Source: Hydractinia symbiolongicarpus (taxonomy: Eukaryota > Cnidaria > Hydrozoa > Anthoathecata > Hydractiniidae). Taken from it: DNA of 64,000 nucleotides. The DNA lies in contig NC_079880.1 in NCBI RefSeq assembly GCF_029227915.1, positions 25,227,501 through 25,291,500 of the forward strand. Direction: 5' to 3'. Position numbers and translations under genes: made by a program. Shown here piece by piece: positions 32,747-46,700 of the stretch (position 1 is the first letter of the stretch; each line of letters begins with the position of its first letter). Under the pieces are notes generated by a model. That model was not told the DNA's origin, did no database searches, and saw only the letters and a program-made list of their open reading frames with translations.

Positions 32747-35700
32747 ATATTAATCGATGTGACTTGTATATAACTTGTGAAAATGGGCTTTGTTTATGTT
32801 TGATTTGTTTATTTTGTCTTTCTTGTTTTATCTCGTGTTTTTATTCGTGTACTATAAAATTCTTTGTTTTCGCGTTACCCATCTTTGCGTTGCATTATTT
32901 TGCTCGCTTATCTTGAAATATTTCACTAGATGTAAGGAAGGAAGAACCCTTTATTTCATTGTGGCAGCTGTATTATGCGTTGCTTTTTAGAGTAAAATGA
33001 ATAAAGATAGAAAAAAAACTTTAAATTAGCTGAGAGAAGAGAAACGTGACGAGAGTGTGCTTCTTTGAATTTTTTTATCCCGTGTAATTTCACAGCATAA
33101 TGTATTTATAACATATTATTTGACTTTTTTATTTAAGTATTCGTTGTTGTAAATGCAATTCTTGTATTTCTCTTAACCTCTAACATTCATGGCTGTTATT
33201 TAAAATGTTAGGATTCTAGATGTAATAGACGTCTAAGTAAAACAGATATTGTCTCTTCTTCTTTCAACCAGCTAATAACAGGAGTGACAACGTTTGACGA
33301 AATGCTTTTTAGGTCAACCATTCTGGCCAGTTCTTTAACTTAATATAAACAGCATCTCAACCAACATTGTGGTGTTTACCACATAGCGGGGTGTTCTATT
33401 GCTTGAAGAGAAGCGACCGATGTAGAACGGCCTTTCGTCTTAATTGTTTGTTACTCTGGTCTGTAAATTACCTCGTCAGTTACAAAATTGACTTTTTCCT
33501 GTTGTAACATTACCACCTTAGGTTGTTTTTTTTTTGTTCGGCTGACACTTCACACAGGCTTCCACAACGTCACCTCATCGTCTTATCGTGTAAAGTGGAG
33601 CTTTAATTAGCTATCAATTTTAATTTGTTTAGAAACTTGGAAAATTGTTTCGAAATTTTTATAAATTTGTTTAGAAAGTCCTGTATTGTCGAGTAGTATT
33701 TTATTACACCAACCTAATATGCCTTCATGCATGAAGTTTTCGGGTGACTATGTTTTTGGGCAAGTGGAGTGCTCTAATGTTCAAAATTGCGCGATAAAAA
33801 CATGACTCGCTTAATTTAGGTTGCGAGAAAATTGCGAAAAAAAGTAAGAATTTTGTCTTCTAATTAAAACCAAACTAATGGGATCTAATTTTACTCGAAA
33901 TAAAACTCGCTGCACAAGTAAGCATGCATCGCAGTTGTTGACAATGCTTCTACGTCCTATGCGTCAAAGAAACCATGCCTTATTTGTCCTAGCTTAGTTT
34001 TGTGTCTATGCAGATAGTCTAGATAATCGAATAATCCTCCCCTAATCTATTGTCAACCTAAGTAGCGGGAGATATACGCCGGGCAAACTTGTGGGTTTTC
34101 AACGGGCTGACAATTAGTCTATGACACTTGCAATACAAGCGGTAGTTGTTAAATTAACTGAAAGCATCATACGGTCTATGACGAAATATGTACACCACAA
34201 CGGTGAATTCATTCTTCTTCTAAGCTATAAATAGTCTTTCAAGTTTAAATAAAGATTATGGCAAATGTTCGATTTTTAGTTTTATATCGTTAAGTTTTCC
34301 CATTCGTTTTCCCGCCATTTTTAAATTGTAAGCATTTCCGGACAGTCATACTTCTAATTTCAACCTTCTCACACTCAGCACTAGAATGTAGTAGTTTTCT
34401 CTGCTATGATCCAAAACATTTTTCACAAGCCTTTAAAGTATCGATTTTCCGTTCGACATAATTTGGGGATTTCGTAATAGGCTCCGTAGTGACATTTAAT
34501 AAGTCATGTCCTTTAGTTCAAAACGTTTGGTAAAGTTCACACATTCTCCCATGTCCCTTGTGTCTATTGAATGTTTCTTTGCAGTGTACTTTTCATTGAT
34601 AGTTCCAAATAATGTTGTCAAGGTTGACCATTTTGAAACAATATGTGTTATAATTGTCAGGTCACTGGGACTGATTTTAAAAAAATCGACATTAGAGTTG
34701 GAACATGTGTATTGCCAAGAAGACATGGCAATAAATGAACAACATATCCTACACTAAAGTGTGGATGTGCGCTTTTAAGAAGATTGAAAACTAAGTTTTA
34801 TGAAGCTTATTTCTGTATATTTCACACTGCAGTCAAAGAAAACCCAACTTACAAGTGTCGAGTAATAATGTTTTAAAAATATAATGCTAACAACCTCTCC
34901 CCAGGCTACAGCTGTAGGAGCTAAGTAGCTTGTAGATCGAGAAGCATCTTCAGATCATCTGTCTGAATTTTCACAGCAGTAACAATGCTCCCTCTGTGAT
35001 ATTTCGCGCTAAATTTTTGTTGGTAAATAATAAAGAACGCAATGAACGTTTGCTGTAATGTGCGAACACTAAGACATGCATTTTCACAACAAGAACTGCG
35101 TAAAAAAATTATCTCTCCCAGCTTGACCGTGCTTTTTTATTCAAACTTCATTTTTTTATGTTACAGTATGCTGAGCAAGGGTGCAACTTTATAAGTTTGT
35201 TCTTGCCATGTTGATTTCTAAAACCGGGGGATATATGCGTTAAAATTTGCAAGAAATTTATAAACAAATTTATTTCTTAAACAATTATGTTTAAAATTAA
35301 GGTCCCGTATTGAAACTTTACTTTGTTTTGATACCGTGAAATATTCGTATAATACTTGAAATACTTGCGTTTTAGGTGCATTTCGAAATTTTGAGCACTG
35401 TTACTCCCCCCGTCTGCCGCGCTTACTGCTCGTCGAAATTATTTTAAGCAAAAACTTCTTATGATAACCTGCGTGTTACCTCGTTTTACTAACTTTCCCA
35501 AATCCCTTACTTTATAATTTTTTAATTATTCATAAAAAAACAATTTATACGATCTCTTAAATATTAATACAATTTTACTCAGTTTTTGATTATCTTTTTT
35601 CTTCTTCACCAGTATAGGGTATGATTTCATACCTCAGCGAGGCGATATTAGTATTCAGCTCTCAATGCGCTATTCAACTAAAAGCGTCTTTATGACGTAG

Positions 35701-35967
35701 TAAAAAAATTTAAAAATTCTAAACGCAAATGCTTACAATAATTTTTATACGATACAAACATAACGACAATTATTCGAATGCATATTTATCAACATGATAA
35801 TTAATGTAAATAAATGCACACTGAATTAATAATGGTGTATTTACATAATTAAATGGTTAATGAACCATAATGTTGATGTCTTGTGTATGATTGCAAGGCG
35901 TTTATATGTGTTTTCAACTCATCGAAATATGAATTTGCTCCTTTCTCTTCATGTCTAGTAGGTTAAC
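32747..35967. other. SERINC 3' UTR, then intergenic
   Basis: The SERINC 3' UTR probably ends shortly after the AATAAA at 33000. A weak Helitron-like 3' end (CTTGTGGGTTTTCAACGGGC, ending at 34117) is present, with a possible start near 34018. Short frames on both strands at 34496-34757 have no recognisable features. I see no other gene. Confidence 0.4.
33000..33005 (+). promoter_or_regulatory. SERINC poly(A) signal AATAAA
   Basis: A canonical AATAAA lies 254 nt after the SERINC stop codon on the plus strand. Confidence 0.65.
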
Positions 35968-36008
35968 ATGGCTTTTTCTGGTTTTACTGATGAACAAATG
36001 TACCTTCG
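35968..36008 (+). other. Candidate short first exon (MAFSGFTDEQMYLR)
   Basis: An ATG in good context (AACATGG) opens 13 codons plus 2 nt and ends at a strong donor, CG|GTGAGT. The peptide is not a signal sequence. No acceptor could be matched with confidence, and its phase (2) does not fit the phase-1 acceptor at 37490. It could begin an unrelated transcript, or be chance. Confidence 0.25.
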
Positions 36009-36833
36009 GTGAGTAAAGTTCTTTGTTTATTTTTTTTGCGCATGAAACCGCTAAACCTTGTAATTTTATGAAGGTTTATTCTGCTTGGCTGCCCATTATT
36101 ATTGCTTTGTTTTATCAGCCCCATAATTCCTGACACTTTTAATTATTGCATAAATTACATCCAAATACGTTCTTTAAGCTGAATTTACATGTCTGAATCG
36201 GAATGAAGCTATTACCATATGGTGATTCGTTGTAATGCTGAATGTTCTTTTGCATTGGCAAAAACTTTCTTTTTGCAAACGAAAATTCTTTAAAATTCTT
36301 TATTCTATGAGAATAGAAATCTCTATTTCTTCAAACTTCTTTTAAAAAGCAACAACAAAGTGTATGTACTTTAAAGGAAGTAATTTTTCAATATTTTGCG
36401 ATTCTTGGTCAAAATCGCTAAAGTTAGCCCAGAAAAAAAGTTTATAAAAGACCTAATAATCGTTAAGTACTAAGTATCGTTAGCGAAATTTTTCAATCGA
36501 CTCAGAATGCTTTTTTTTATCATTGATAGCATTCATTGTAACTTCATACAATATTTCTAGACCGCCTTGAAATTTGTTGCAGTGAGAAAGAATCCAAATA
36601 CTTTTTCCTGTTTTCTAAATATTACACTTTCATAAAAACCAGACCACCAATTCGTTCCTAAAAATCCACATAGTTGTTTGTTAGGACATGAAACCTAGTT
36701 TACTGGTCTAGCTACACGTTGCACATCTTTTCATTACTTTTCAACTCAATAACAGAAATCCTTTATAATATATTGCAAAACCTACATGAAGAAATTTCCT
36801 TGTGATTAAGATTTACACTTTAAAAATCGTTAA

Positions 36834-36901
36834 ATGGAGGATAAGTTGATTTTCTATTTATTGGTATTTTTATTGGTTACGCACGAATCAGCTGTGGTTC
36901 G
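36834..36901 (+). other. Candidate signal-peptide exon of the MANSC gene
   Basis: An ATG opens MEDKLIFYLLVFLLVTHESA, which reads as a secretion signal: short polar start, hydrophobic core, small residues at a cleavage site. It lies 590 nt upstream of the first cysteine module. The nearest donor (CG|GTGTTT) is weak and gives phase 2, which would need the alternative acceptor at 37443 rather than the better one at 37490. The signal-like sequence is seen; the link to the gene is inferred. Confidence 0.35.
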
Positions 36902-37489
36902 GTGTTTGCATTTTGCTAAGATTGTGTTGATTCTTAGAAGTTGCTTAAATACGCACATCTAATTAAACTGTTTGTAAAGCACTTTAAGGAAATACATTTG
37001 TACTAGTAGAGTCTTGTGCATGGACAAAGAAATATGCAGTTGAATCCTTTTACGAAAGAAGCGCAGTAAACGTTTTATATCGTATGAGAAAGATAGATAT
37101 TTAACTGAGGACAGACGGCTCTTGTATTCTCAAAATTTTATTGTCTTTTGTTTGGAATAGGTGAAACGAGGGGTACGTCTAAGAAGAGAGGGAGACGACA
37201 AGAAGTGATATATGATTAAAAAAATGTTTCTCTGCTTCTTTGTTTTTTTTAAACATCTTAAGTGATGTATGTTATTTCTTTTGCTAAATTTTAGTAGGTA
37301 ATTATAAAACTGTTTATATTCATAAAAAAATTATATTAATTAATTATCAAGACCTCTAATTCCCAAACATATTTAAAATAAATATATCTATTCTTGACCT
37401 GTACAAAAATCACAAAATAGCTATGATAAAAACTTTGTGCAGCACTTCATACGCTTTAGAGATGACTAATTTATTTTCTTTGATGTCAG

Positions 37490-37738
37490 GGTATCTTCAA
37501 AGTCAACAATTTTCTTGTCCGTCTGGTAGATCTGTGTTTATATCACCCATTCTTCATGAAAGATTTCAACTTCAACAATTCTCGTACAGTAAACAAGACT
37601 GTTTGCAATCTTGCTGTGTTTCGCCATTATGTTCTGCAATATACTACAGCTTCTTTATATGTTATCGTTGTCAAGGAGACTGTCAAAATTATTTGGAAAA
37701 GAAAACGTTGGAAAATATTTCGGACAATAAATTTTTAG
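37490..37738 (+). CDS. MANSC gene, first resolved exon (atypical module 0)
   Basis: The 249-nt phase 1-1 exon has a strong acceptor (TTATTTTCTTTGATGTCAG) and donor G|GTATGT. It encodes a cysteine module from SCPSGRSVFISP to GDCQNYLEKK. The CLQSCCVSPLC core is present, but the conserved C-D-x-A is replaced by CSAIYYSFFICYRC, so spacing to the next cysteines differs from the other modules. The open frame extends left to an ATG at 37423, but that sequence is not signal-like. Confidence 0.6.
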   Translation, partial: GIFKVNNFLVRLVDLCLYHPFFMKDFNFNNSRTVNKTVCNLAVFRHYVLQYTTASLYVIVVKETVKIIWKRKRWKIFRTINF

Positions 37739-40700
37739 GTATGTGGTTTTTTTATATATTCGTTTGTCAATCTTTACATAATTTCTGTGCATGAGATACT
37801 TTCGTGGGGTTAAAGTGGCCACAAAATACTTGACTTATATTTGATCTTCATGTTTGCCGAAACTCGTCGTGGCGGGAAATCGATGATGTATATCTAGAAG
37901 TTGTTACGTCATATGTGTGAATGGTAATTTTAATAAAGATATTCTTCATAATGTTCTTTCAGAGAATCCTCGACACAGTGCAGTTCAAATGCACGATGAT
38001 GTATCCAACGTAGATCTAGAGCAAACCTGCACAGGAAGTGCAGTCATGTTATCTGCAAAATTAAGAAATGGACGGGAATCTGGAACATTTAAGGAACAAC
38101 CACGTGTTAACACGATAAATGAATGCACAACAAAATGCTGTGCGCTGAACACATGTGATGTAGCGTATATGGTGGCTGACAGATGTTTTACAGTTGACTG
38201 TCATTCTGATGACGATTGTCAGTGGTTGACGGACATGTCACATACAAATTCGAAATTGGTGTACGTTACTAGAGGTGAAAAAGAGAAGAAAAAGAAAAAG
38301 AAGAAGAAGAAGGATTGTAAGTTTTTCCAACTTTTCTGGTTTGTGTCTATCTGTTATTCTCTCGCATCACAACACTGTAATGTGAATATCACTTATGGTT
38401 TCATCAGACCGTGGGGACGGGGCAGGGTACAAGGTAGTTTGCCTTTTTATAATATTAAACGTGAAGGTAAAAATAGGTATAAAAATATCTTCATTTCGAC
38501 CTCTATGCTTAAATTACGACAACAAATAATGAGATTTTATAACACATAAATTGCCTCGTTTTCAGATTATCTAAATAATTCATTTCGCAAATTTTTATGC
38601 CCTTCGGTTTGACACTATATCATAGCCCTACCCCAAGAGAAAAAAAAAGGTTTTACATCATACGGGCCTTAAATCTCATTGTTTTTAAGAAAATCTTCAT
38701 AACCAGGCCGACTCACCTGAGAGGGACTCCAGCCATTAGTCAGTTTTGGTCGTACTAGTATCAGAGAACTAGTACTAGTACAAGTTCTCTGTTGGAATCT
38801 TAGTATACATTTAGTTCTCTGTAGCAATAACTAAAAATGAATATAGCAAAACAGGTAAAGTGTTCTCCAAATTCCGTAATTCAAACTGATAAATTTTCAA
38901 AAAAAAGGTTGCTACCTAAGATTTGTAGGGTTTTAGCAAAAAGTGTACATATTGTGAGTGTGTTTTCTTTTTTTAGCTGCCATAACCTCGTCATCGCAAC
39001 ACCCTTCTCCGTCCCAGCAAAATAAAGTACTACCCACACAATCAACAAAAAAAGATCAGTTTGCTCTGCTGAAGGAGATTTTCCATCCACGTAAGCAAGA
39101 CGTTGAGTTAACACAGCTCGAACGTTTCGCTCATGATGGTTTCATTAATAACCGTGCTATTGATGATGTCCAATCATCACTTCTTGATTCTGCTGACTCA
39201 TCAGAAAGTGGCAGCGGTGAACAAACAGATAGTGATAACTACTTTGACACTTCCGATTTTCAGTTTCAAAAAACACAAACGAAAAAGTCAAGCATTCCAA
39301 CTGAAATACCCGTTATCTATTTAAAGGGAGTGGATCCAGACTCCTTTGAACTAGGTGCGGATGATTTTTCCACGTTAGGCCACAACTCGACTACCAAGAC
39401 CGTGTTAGGCCACAACTTGATTACCATGACAACTAGAGCACCTCCGGCAACTGCTCTAAAAATCACTATTGAGAAGTTTAAGGACATTAATGGCAACATT
39501 AACAAATTAGACAAGAATTTTGAAAAACAAGAAGAAGATAAAAAGATCATAGAGAAAGCTTTCGGTAAATTACAGAATGAACCTTTTGATGTAAAGAACT
39601 TTGCTCCAGCTGCCACTAAAACACAAACTTATGGCAACAAAGCACCGGGCATTGAAACCGATGAACAACATTATAAAACATACCCGAAATTGGCACCAGC
39701 AGCGACCAAATCCCTCGTGCCAAATCATGTTACCCCGAGTAATGCTACAACAGTGAATAATAAAACCGATATCGAAGCAAAAACAAAAACCAGATTAAAA
39801 CCAACAAAACATAACATACCAAGTGCTGTTATTTTTATTCTGAACGATACTGATTCTAAAGATGGCGGACAACAAAATTCGAACAAGGAACCTTTGTACA
39901 AAAACAATGATTTTGTTAATAACAATACGATAAAATCTCGAGGTAAAATTACAGACCAGACGCCAGTTGTATTTATAAATGACGAAAATTCAAATTTAAC
40001 GGTAAGTAAACATAGCAGTGGTAAACAAACAAAAAGCAAAATGGATATGACGCAAAAAGATGAATTGAAGAAGTTGCAGTCTACAAATAAAAGTTTGATG
40101 GATGCAAATATGGAAATGAAAAATGATATACCAGTTGTGTTTATAAAAGAAAATGGTATTAATTTTATTTTATTAATTTTTTTATTTGTTTATTTGTTAG
40201 AATCATTCACCCAGGACAATTGTTTTAAATCGGTCTTAGTGAATTTTTATGTGCCTCGTAAATTAGGACACTTGACTTATTTAACATTCTTTTGTAGAAA
40301 ACGCCGCGGATGATATGCATAAGTCAATACCGCACATAGCGACCACAACTAGGTCATCTATACCAAGAAAGGCAGATTCGCAAAATAGAACAGGTGCCAA
40401 AAGAGGCAACCAACATGAATCAGAAAATGATTTTCTTGCAAGTAAGACAGCTTTACCAGGAAAGAATCAAAAGTTTAACGAAAGTCCAACCGATCCTACT
40501 AAGAAGAATACTTATACGAACGCGACTGTCAATCATACGAAAAGATATGCGACCAAACTGGTCCATAATGCTACAAAAGTGACTTTAGCCAACAGCTCTT
40601 CAGTGGTGTCTCAAATTATAGATCAATTTTTACCACTACCATTTGCCGGATACCATTTTGACAATTACACCAGGATATTTTTTAAGAAAAACATCACTCT

Positions 40701-43700
40701 CAACAATAGCTCAAGCTATTCGTTCAATAACAACAGTTTTCCAGCACATAGTATGGATTCCAGCAAGAGACAGAATGATCAGACGAAAGAACGACGTGTT
40801 GGTGGAAATCCGCACAAAGTGTGGAACAACAAATCAACCATGGAGAACTTAGTATTGAGATTGTTAAATGCGGACGCCAAAATTATCAACAAATCAAGTC
40901 ATTTGTTGTCTGGAATGAAAGCAAATGAGAAACAGGACTTATCGAGGCATTTAAAGAAAGTCGGACTGCTCGCTATCCATACTGCTGATGTTATTCACAA
41001 AACTGTCGACCTAAAAAATGAGTCAGCGTTGCGTCAGCATTTTTTGTCACTTGGAATTAATAAGAGTCACGTTGCACCTTTGGTAAATTTAAAACATAAT
41101 ATTAACAAGGATAGCTCAGTAAAAAATGATATAATCAGAGGTTTGTTAAGGATCGGTGAGACAGCCATCAACGAAGGAGCTTTGATTGACAGGAGTAACG
41201 TTTCCTCCAATCATACTAAAAGCAACCATAAAACCAACCAATCAAAAAATCCGATTCATTATTTATATGACAAGATTAAAAGTATATACAACGTGTTGGA
41301 TAACTATTCGAAGGCGGCTTCAAACATGAATAATACTGAAAAGAAATCAAGCAAACTTAATTCTACTAGTAATACAGCAAGGATGAACTATGATAAACAT
41401 ATCAGCCCATTAGTGAAGCAAAGTTATTTGACAAATTCATCCTCGGAAAACTTGGTCAACAATAAGATATCACGAGTTGCTTCTCACAAGTCAGCTCACA
41501 AATTATCTGAAAGCAGAAGTAAAATGTCAAATGTACATTCAAGTTCACCGAATGAAGTTGGCAATCACACTGTAAAAAACACAAACCTTACACGGAAAGA
41601 ACTTTTCGAAGTGCTCAACTTTAACTCTTCTTTAACGAATGAACCAAGTAACACAAGCAACAGGAGGGAGAATATTTCATCCCTGAAGATGACTTATTCA
41701 AGAAATGCAGCAGTGCATATCAACCAAACTAAAACGAAAGATGTTTACAACACAACATCTCAAAGATCTGTTGTTCTTCACACACCAGTAAGGGAACTTG
41801 GCTCGAATCATTCGATGAAAGCAACCCCAAACGCAACAAATCATTTCAAAACAGATTTACATCTCGCAAGGCTTCATCACCCACTACCATACCACAAGAC
41901 TCCACTATGCCAACATGGTAAAATTCTTCGTTCGATGACATTAAAAAGAGGTCTATCATCTGGTAGACTTCTATTTTACAAGCGCACTGGCCGACCAAAA
42001 AGTTGCATCAAATATTGCTGTGCGACACCTAACTGTAACGTCGCTATGACTGTGCGTGACGTGTGTTATATCATGCGATGTGGCGACAATGACGAATCAT
42101 GTCAGCCTGTTTTGCGAAGAAATAAGCCGTATTATCATTTGGCTTTTATATACAGAGGTCATCATAATGTCTTAAATAAAAAGAAAATAAATACATCTTT
42201 ATCATACAAGGGATTGAACGGTAACTCTGAGCACTCAGTAAAGTTTAAAAGCCACACAAACGCTACCAATAACTCTACACGCGCTATTTTGCAAGAGATG
42301 GTAAATCAAACGAATGAAAACCTCACCACAACGAAAAGACAAAGTTTAGCAACCAAACCGACGCAGCTTCACATTCCAAAGAAGGTCATTACAAGTATGT
42401 TGAACAAGCTGGATCATGCCCAAAAACTTTTATTAAATGCCACTATGAACTCTTCTGAGAAAACTACACCACAACGTTACTCCCCTCCTTATACTCTTTC
42501 GAAGAATACTTTACGTAACAAAAGCATCTCTAACTTTTCCAAATGGAATGCCACGTTGAACTTTCTACGAAGTGTACTTAAAACAGCTCATCGGCAGAAT
42601 AAAACTAGTCATCGTCAAAATGAAGCCAGTTATCCTCCCAAAATTAATTTGTCAATAAATACCACTCTACAACAGCAGCCTGAAAGTTTTACCAAACAAA
42701 TCCACACCGCTAAGAATTTAACTCGCCTAAACAAGAAAGATGGCAAAGTGTCATCAAGACATTCTTCTCATAAAGAGAATATAAATAATGAACATTTCTT
42801 GCAATCTAAAATCGAGAAAATAGCTAAAACAGCAAACACTGATTTGGTAACTGTCCCAACCACATTAATTCCCTTACAAACTGCAATTCATCTGCAACAA
42901 ACGATGCGGAACTCCACATTACATGCCTTAAAAGCTGTAATCGCAACTGGCGCAAACAAAACAGCTCCAATTGCTTCTCCAAATCAACATTCTCAAAATC
43001 TGTCAGCTTCTAATAATCAACATGTACTGGATAATCTGCAACACCTCCAACATGATGCTCAGTTGCATCATAAGAGTAAAGAAGAACATGCTAAAAAATC
43101 AATTGAGCTGATTAAAAACGCTCTACAAGAAGTTAAACAGAAGAAGATAAACCCATCTCAAAATAAAAACAAAACAGCTAAGCATCAAAGCAAAGAGAAC
43201 GCTTACATCAGAAGTACAAACAAAGAAACTCATCACAAGGCGTCTTTACATGTAACACCAATGACACATCACGCGAAGTATACTGCAGAAACGCCAAAAC
43301 AGGCATCGCATACAACGCATCAAAACCAAAGCACCCGATACACAGTAGAAAATAAACGCGAGCGAGACTACGCGACCATGTCAAGCGTTGCACCAACATT
43401 CAAACAAAAGTTCCTAAAGGCAATTTATAAATTGTATAATGCAACTGCTAAGCTAACTCATCGCGGTAAGAAATTACCAGAACGTTTACTCACCAAATGG
43501 AATGCAACAAAGTACTTTATTGAAAATGTTCTACACGAGAATGTGCCCCCAACGCCAGTTTCTTACAGTGCAACAACATCACCAAGGATTGCACATACGA
43601 AGGAAGGAGCGCCACTGTTAGTAATGTATAATTATTCCACAGAAACTCCAAGCAACATCAAAAATCGTACTGGTGACTTAAAAGCATTTCACATGAATAC

Positions 43701-46700
43701 GAAAGGAGAAACAAAAGTCAAAAATGTTTCTAAAATTCTAAGTCACACTGAATTATCAAAACATAAAGGATTGGATAGACTTAATAGTGAACTTGGAGAA
43801 ATTGTGGAAAAGCTTCATCGACTTAACAAGAAGTTTTCACACAATCTGAAAGGCTCTTCCACAGCTAGGCTCTCACCCAGACAAGATAGCAAGTCCCATA
43901 GTAGCCATCTAACTAACCTAAAACCAGCAATGGATTTGGTGAACGATTTAAAAAACCCTGCTTCAAGTTATCAACCATCACTAAAACGTAAAGAATTAGA
44001 AGAATTGAATAAACAACTCGAAAGGATTGCTTTGAAACTTCGTGAACGAAATAGGAAAATTCCAGTACCACCTCAACATGACAAATTACCAAGCAGTCCC
44101 AAGAAACACCATGCTGAAGAATTCTTGAACCTTGTGCTGAAAGCTAAAGAAATATTTCACACATTACGGCCTAACAAAATACCACCAAAAAGTGCAATAC
44201 AAGCAGACGTTAAGGAAACGATACCTTTATATGTAAAAGATAAAGCAGTAACGAAACAACATAGAAATCTTAGTGTTACCAGTAAAGACATTGACGATAC
44301 AATCAAAAATACTGAACTAGAAATAATGCATCAAAAGATCAAGCAATTGGCTAAAGAGATTAAAGATGGTCACAGGCTATCCACCCAACATCGACCACCA
44401 GTTAAAGAGTGGCTCGGCAATGAGAATATAAATTCCTTCAATAGCAGCACGTCAGGAAAAAGTAAACTGCTAGGAAGAGGCAACATAATGCTGTTAGACA
44501 ATGAAGTACCTGCTAATGAACCTCAAGGAAGTATCCACTCCAAAGACAAAGAAAACAAAGAGAAATCTCACGCAAATCATGCAGAATCTATTAAAACTAT
44601 TAAAAGCTACACAGGAAACTTTAAAAATTACCAGTCCCCCCATGGTCATGCGAAGAATGTATCTCTACACACTCCACACAAAAAGTTTGTATCGGATACA
44701 ACTGACGATCACTTAACTGGATCCCAACAAGGAAAGAATAATAAAGACATTTTAAAACCGCGATCACATTCCCGTCATACTACTAAAACAGTAAAACCAC
44801 CCTTGAGCCACAAAACAACACCAAGACCAGCATATCACACTACAATGTTAACTACGATGTCAGCAACCAGGGAAAATTATACTAGCGTGCAACCCACAGC
44901 ACCTCAACAGAACAATATCATAAAAATTCCTCCTGTGACGGTTGGAGAAAATCACAACGATCATCAGAAAAGCACGGGAGGAGGTTCAGGTGAGAGTGGA
45001 GATGATTTAATGAATAGTGGAAGTAGCTCTGACGGAAGTGGAGAGCACGATATATCAGGAAGTGGAGAACACAATATTTCAGGAAGTGATGAGGATAATG
45101 AAATAACCACAGTAATGGAAACAACGCCTTCTTCAACACCAATGGTAATGACGTTGACAGTGCAGAACACTCGAAGTCCAATTACAACAACAATTTACAA
45201 GGCTACTGATAGAGGCCTCAAGGCTGAAGGTAACGATGAGAGACAAAGAGCTATGGAGACAGAGAAACACATGCCTTTCGCACCTGTAAACGTTAAGTCA
45301 GCTTCTAAAAGAATTTCTAATATTAAAAATGTGAAAGCAAAAAAACGCAAATCGTCTTCTGTAAAAGCAAAAATTCAACTTACTCAACATATAACACCAA
45401 AACAATTTGAACCTACTTATTCTCATCGCGAATTTTCTTCAAATACCATTACAAAACCTATTGATTTTCCTTATATGATACTCGCAAATAACACCGACAG
45501 AGCGCCAGCTCAATCGCACCCAAATAAACTAACAACCTCAAAACTGCTACAGTCGAACGCTGTAGATGTTGACCAACCAGTCATTGAAATTAAACCCCTA
45601 GTAAGCAGCAATGGAGTTTTAACCAAATCGGAACAAGCTCGTAAACCTTTGAATGCTATTAAACCTGTTATGAGTCAAGAGACGTACCTTCAGCAGTTAT
45701 TGCATCTACCCACAGCTGAAGTAAGCCCACAGTATAAGGAGGGACAATATAAGGATGAAGCTAAATTTGGATTAAGCATAAGCCCGGAAGAAAAACCGTT
45801 TGTAGATAATGTTGAAAACAGAAATCAAATGAAATCTCACCAGATGCAAGTAGATATAGATACTATCAGGCCTTCTATTCTGTCGGATTATGGTCCCCGT
45901 AAACAAAAGAACTTAGAGAGAATAGAACATCATGCTCAAAATGCGAACAAACATCGCCACTTTGTGAAACATAAACATCAGAATGGAAGAAGAACAAAGA
46001 AAATGTTTTCAAACAAACATGTAGGTGAAAATATAAAGTCAAAAGGAAAAAATTACGATCAGAAAAATTTAAGTAAGCAAGGAAGAAAAAAGCATCTTCG
46101 TACTCAAGATTATCACCAGTCGTCACATATTGATTTTTATAATCCATTTGCAATTGCAAACACTACAGCTTCTCCGAAGATAATTCCAGCATATTTCGAA
46201 GCTGGAAAAGAAATTGGTGAGATGCTTGCACAAACACTTGATCAACGTTATCACTCCAACAAGATTGCTGAAGATAAAATTAAAAATAAAGAAGTTACCA
46301 TGTCGCCTTCAAAACATCCTAAAATAGAGACTCAAAGTGTGTCAAATGGCAACATTGCTCAAGAAACAAACACAACGCCTATTGACCCAACTGATTCTAA
46401 ACATGTACATGTTGTTGATTCTGAACTGGAAAACACAGCAATTGAAACGAATGGTTTGATAAAAGTTAGTCCTTCCCAAGTACATCTTGACCAACCTGTT
46501 GATGATACTAATACGATTTCTGCAAGTAGTATTGAAGAAAGTGATTTGAACACCTTTGAATCAAACGATCTACCAGCAAAATCAACAGAAGCTCTAGATA
46601 GGGTGATCAATGCATTTAAAAATAAAGAGGGTAATGTTGAAGTTGTTGACACCAACCAGAACACAGATAAGAAGAATCTGACTGACGCATTTGCCGTTGA

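Noticed and set aside
34496-34757. Overlapping frames of 76-83 codons on both strands
   Set aside because: No recognisable domain, start context or splice partners; both strands cannot be favoured over chance.
38317-38549. Extension of the module 1 exon frame past 38316
   Set aside because: A strong GTAAGT donor at 38317 and a phase-matched acceptor at 38976 mark this as intron.
40315-40317. ATG at 40315 as a gene start
   Set aside because: The frame continues upstream to a good acceptor (TTTTGTAG) at 40297 that joins in phase with the previous exon, so it is internal.
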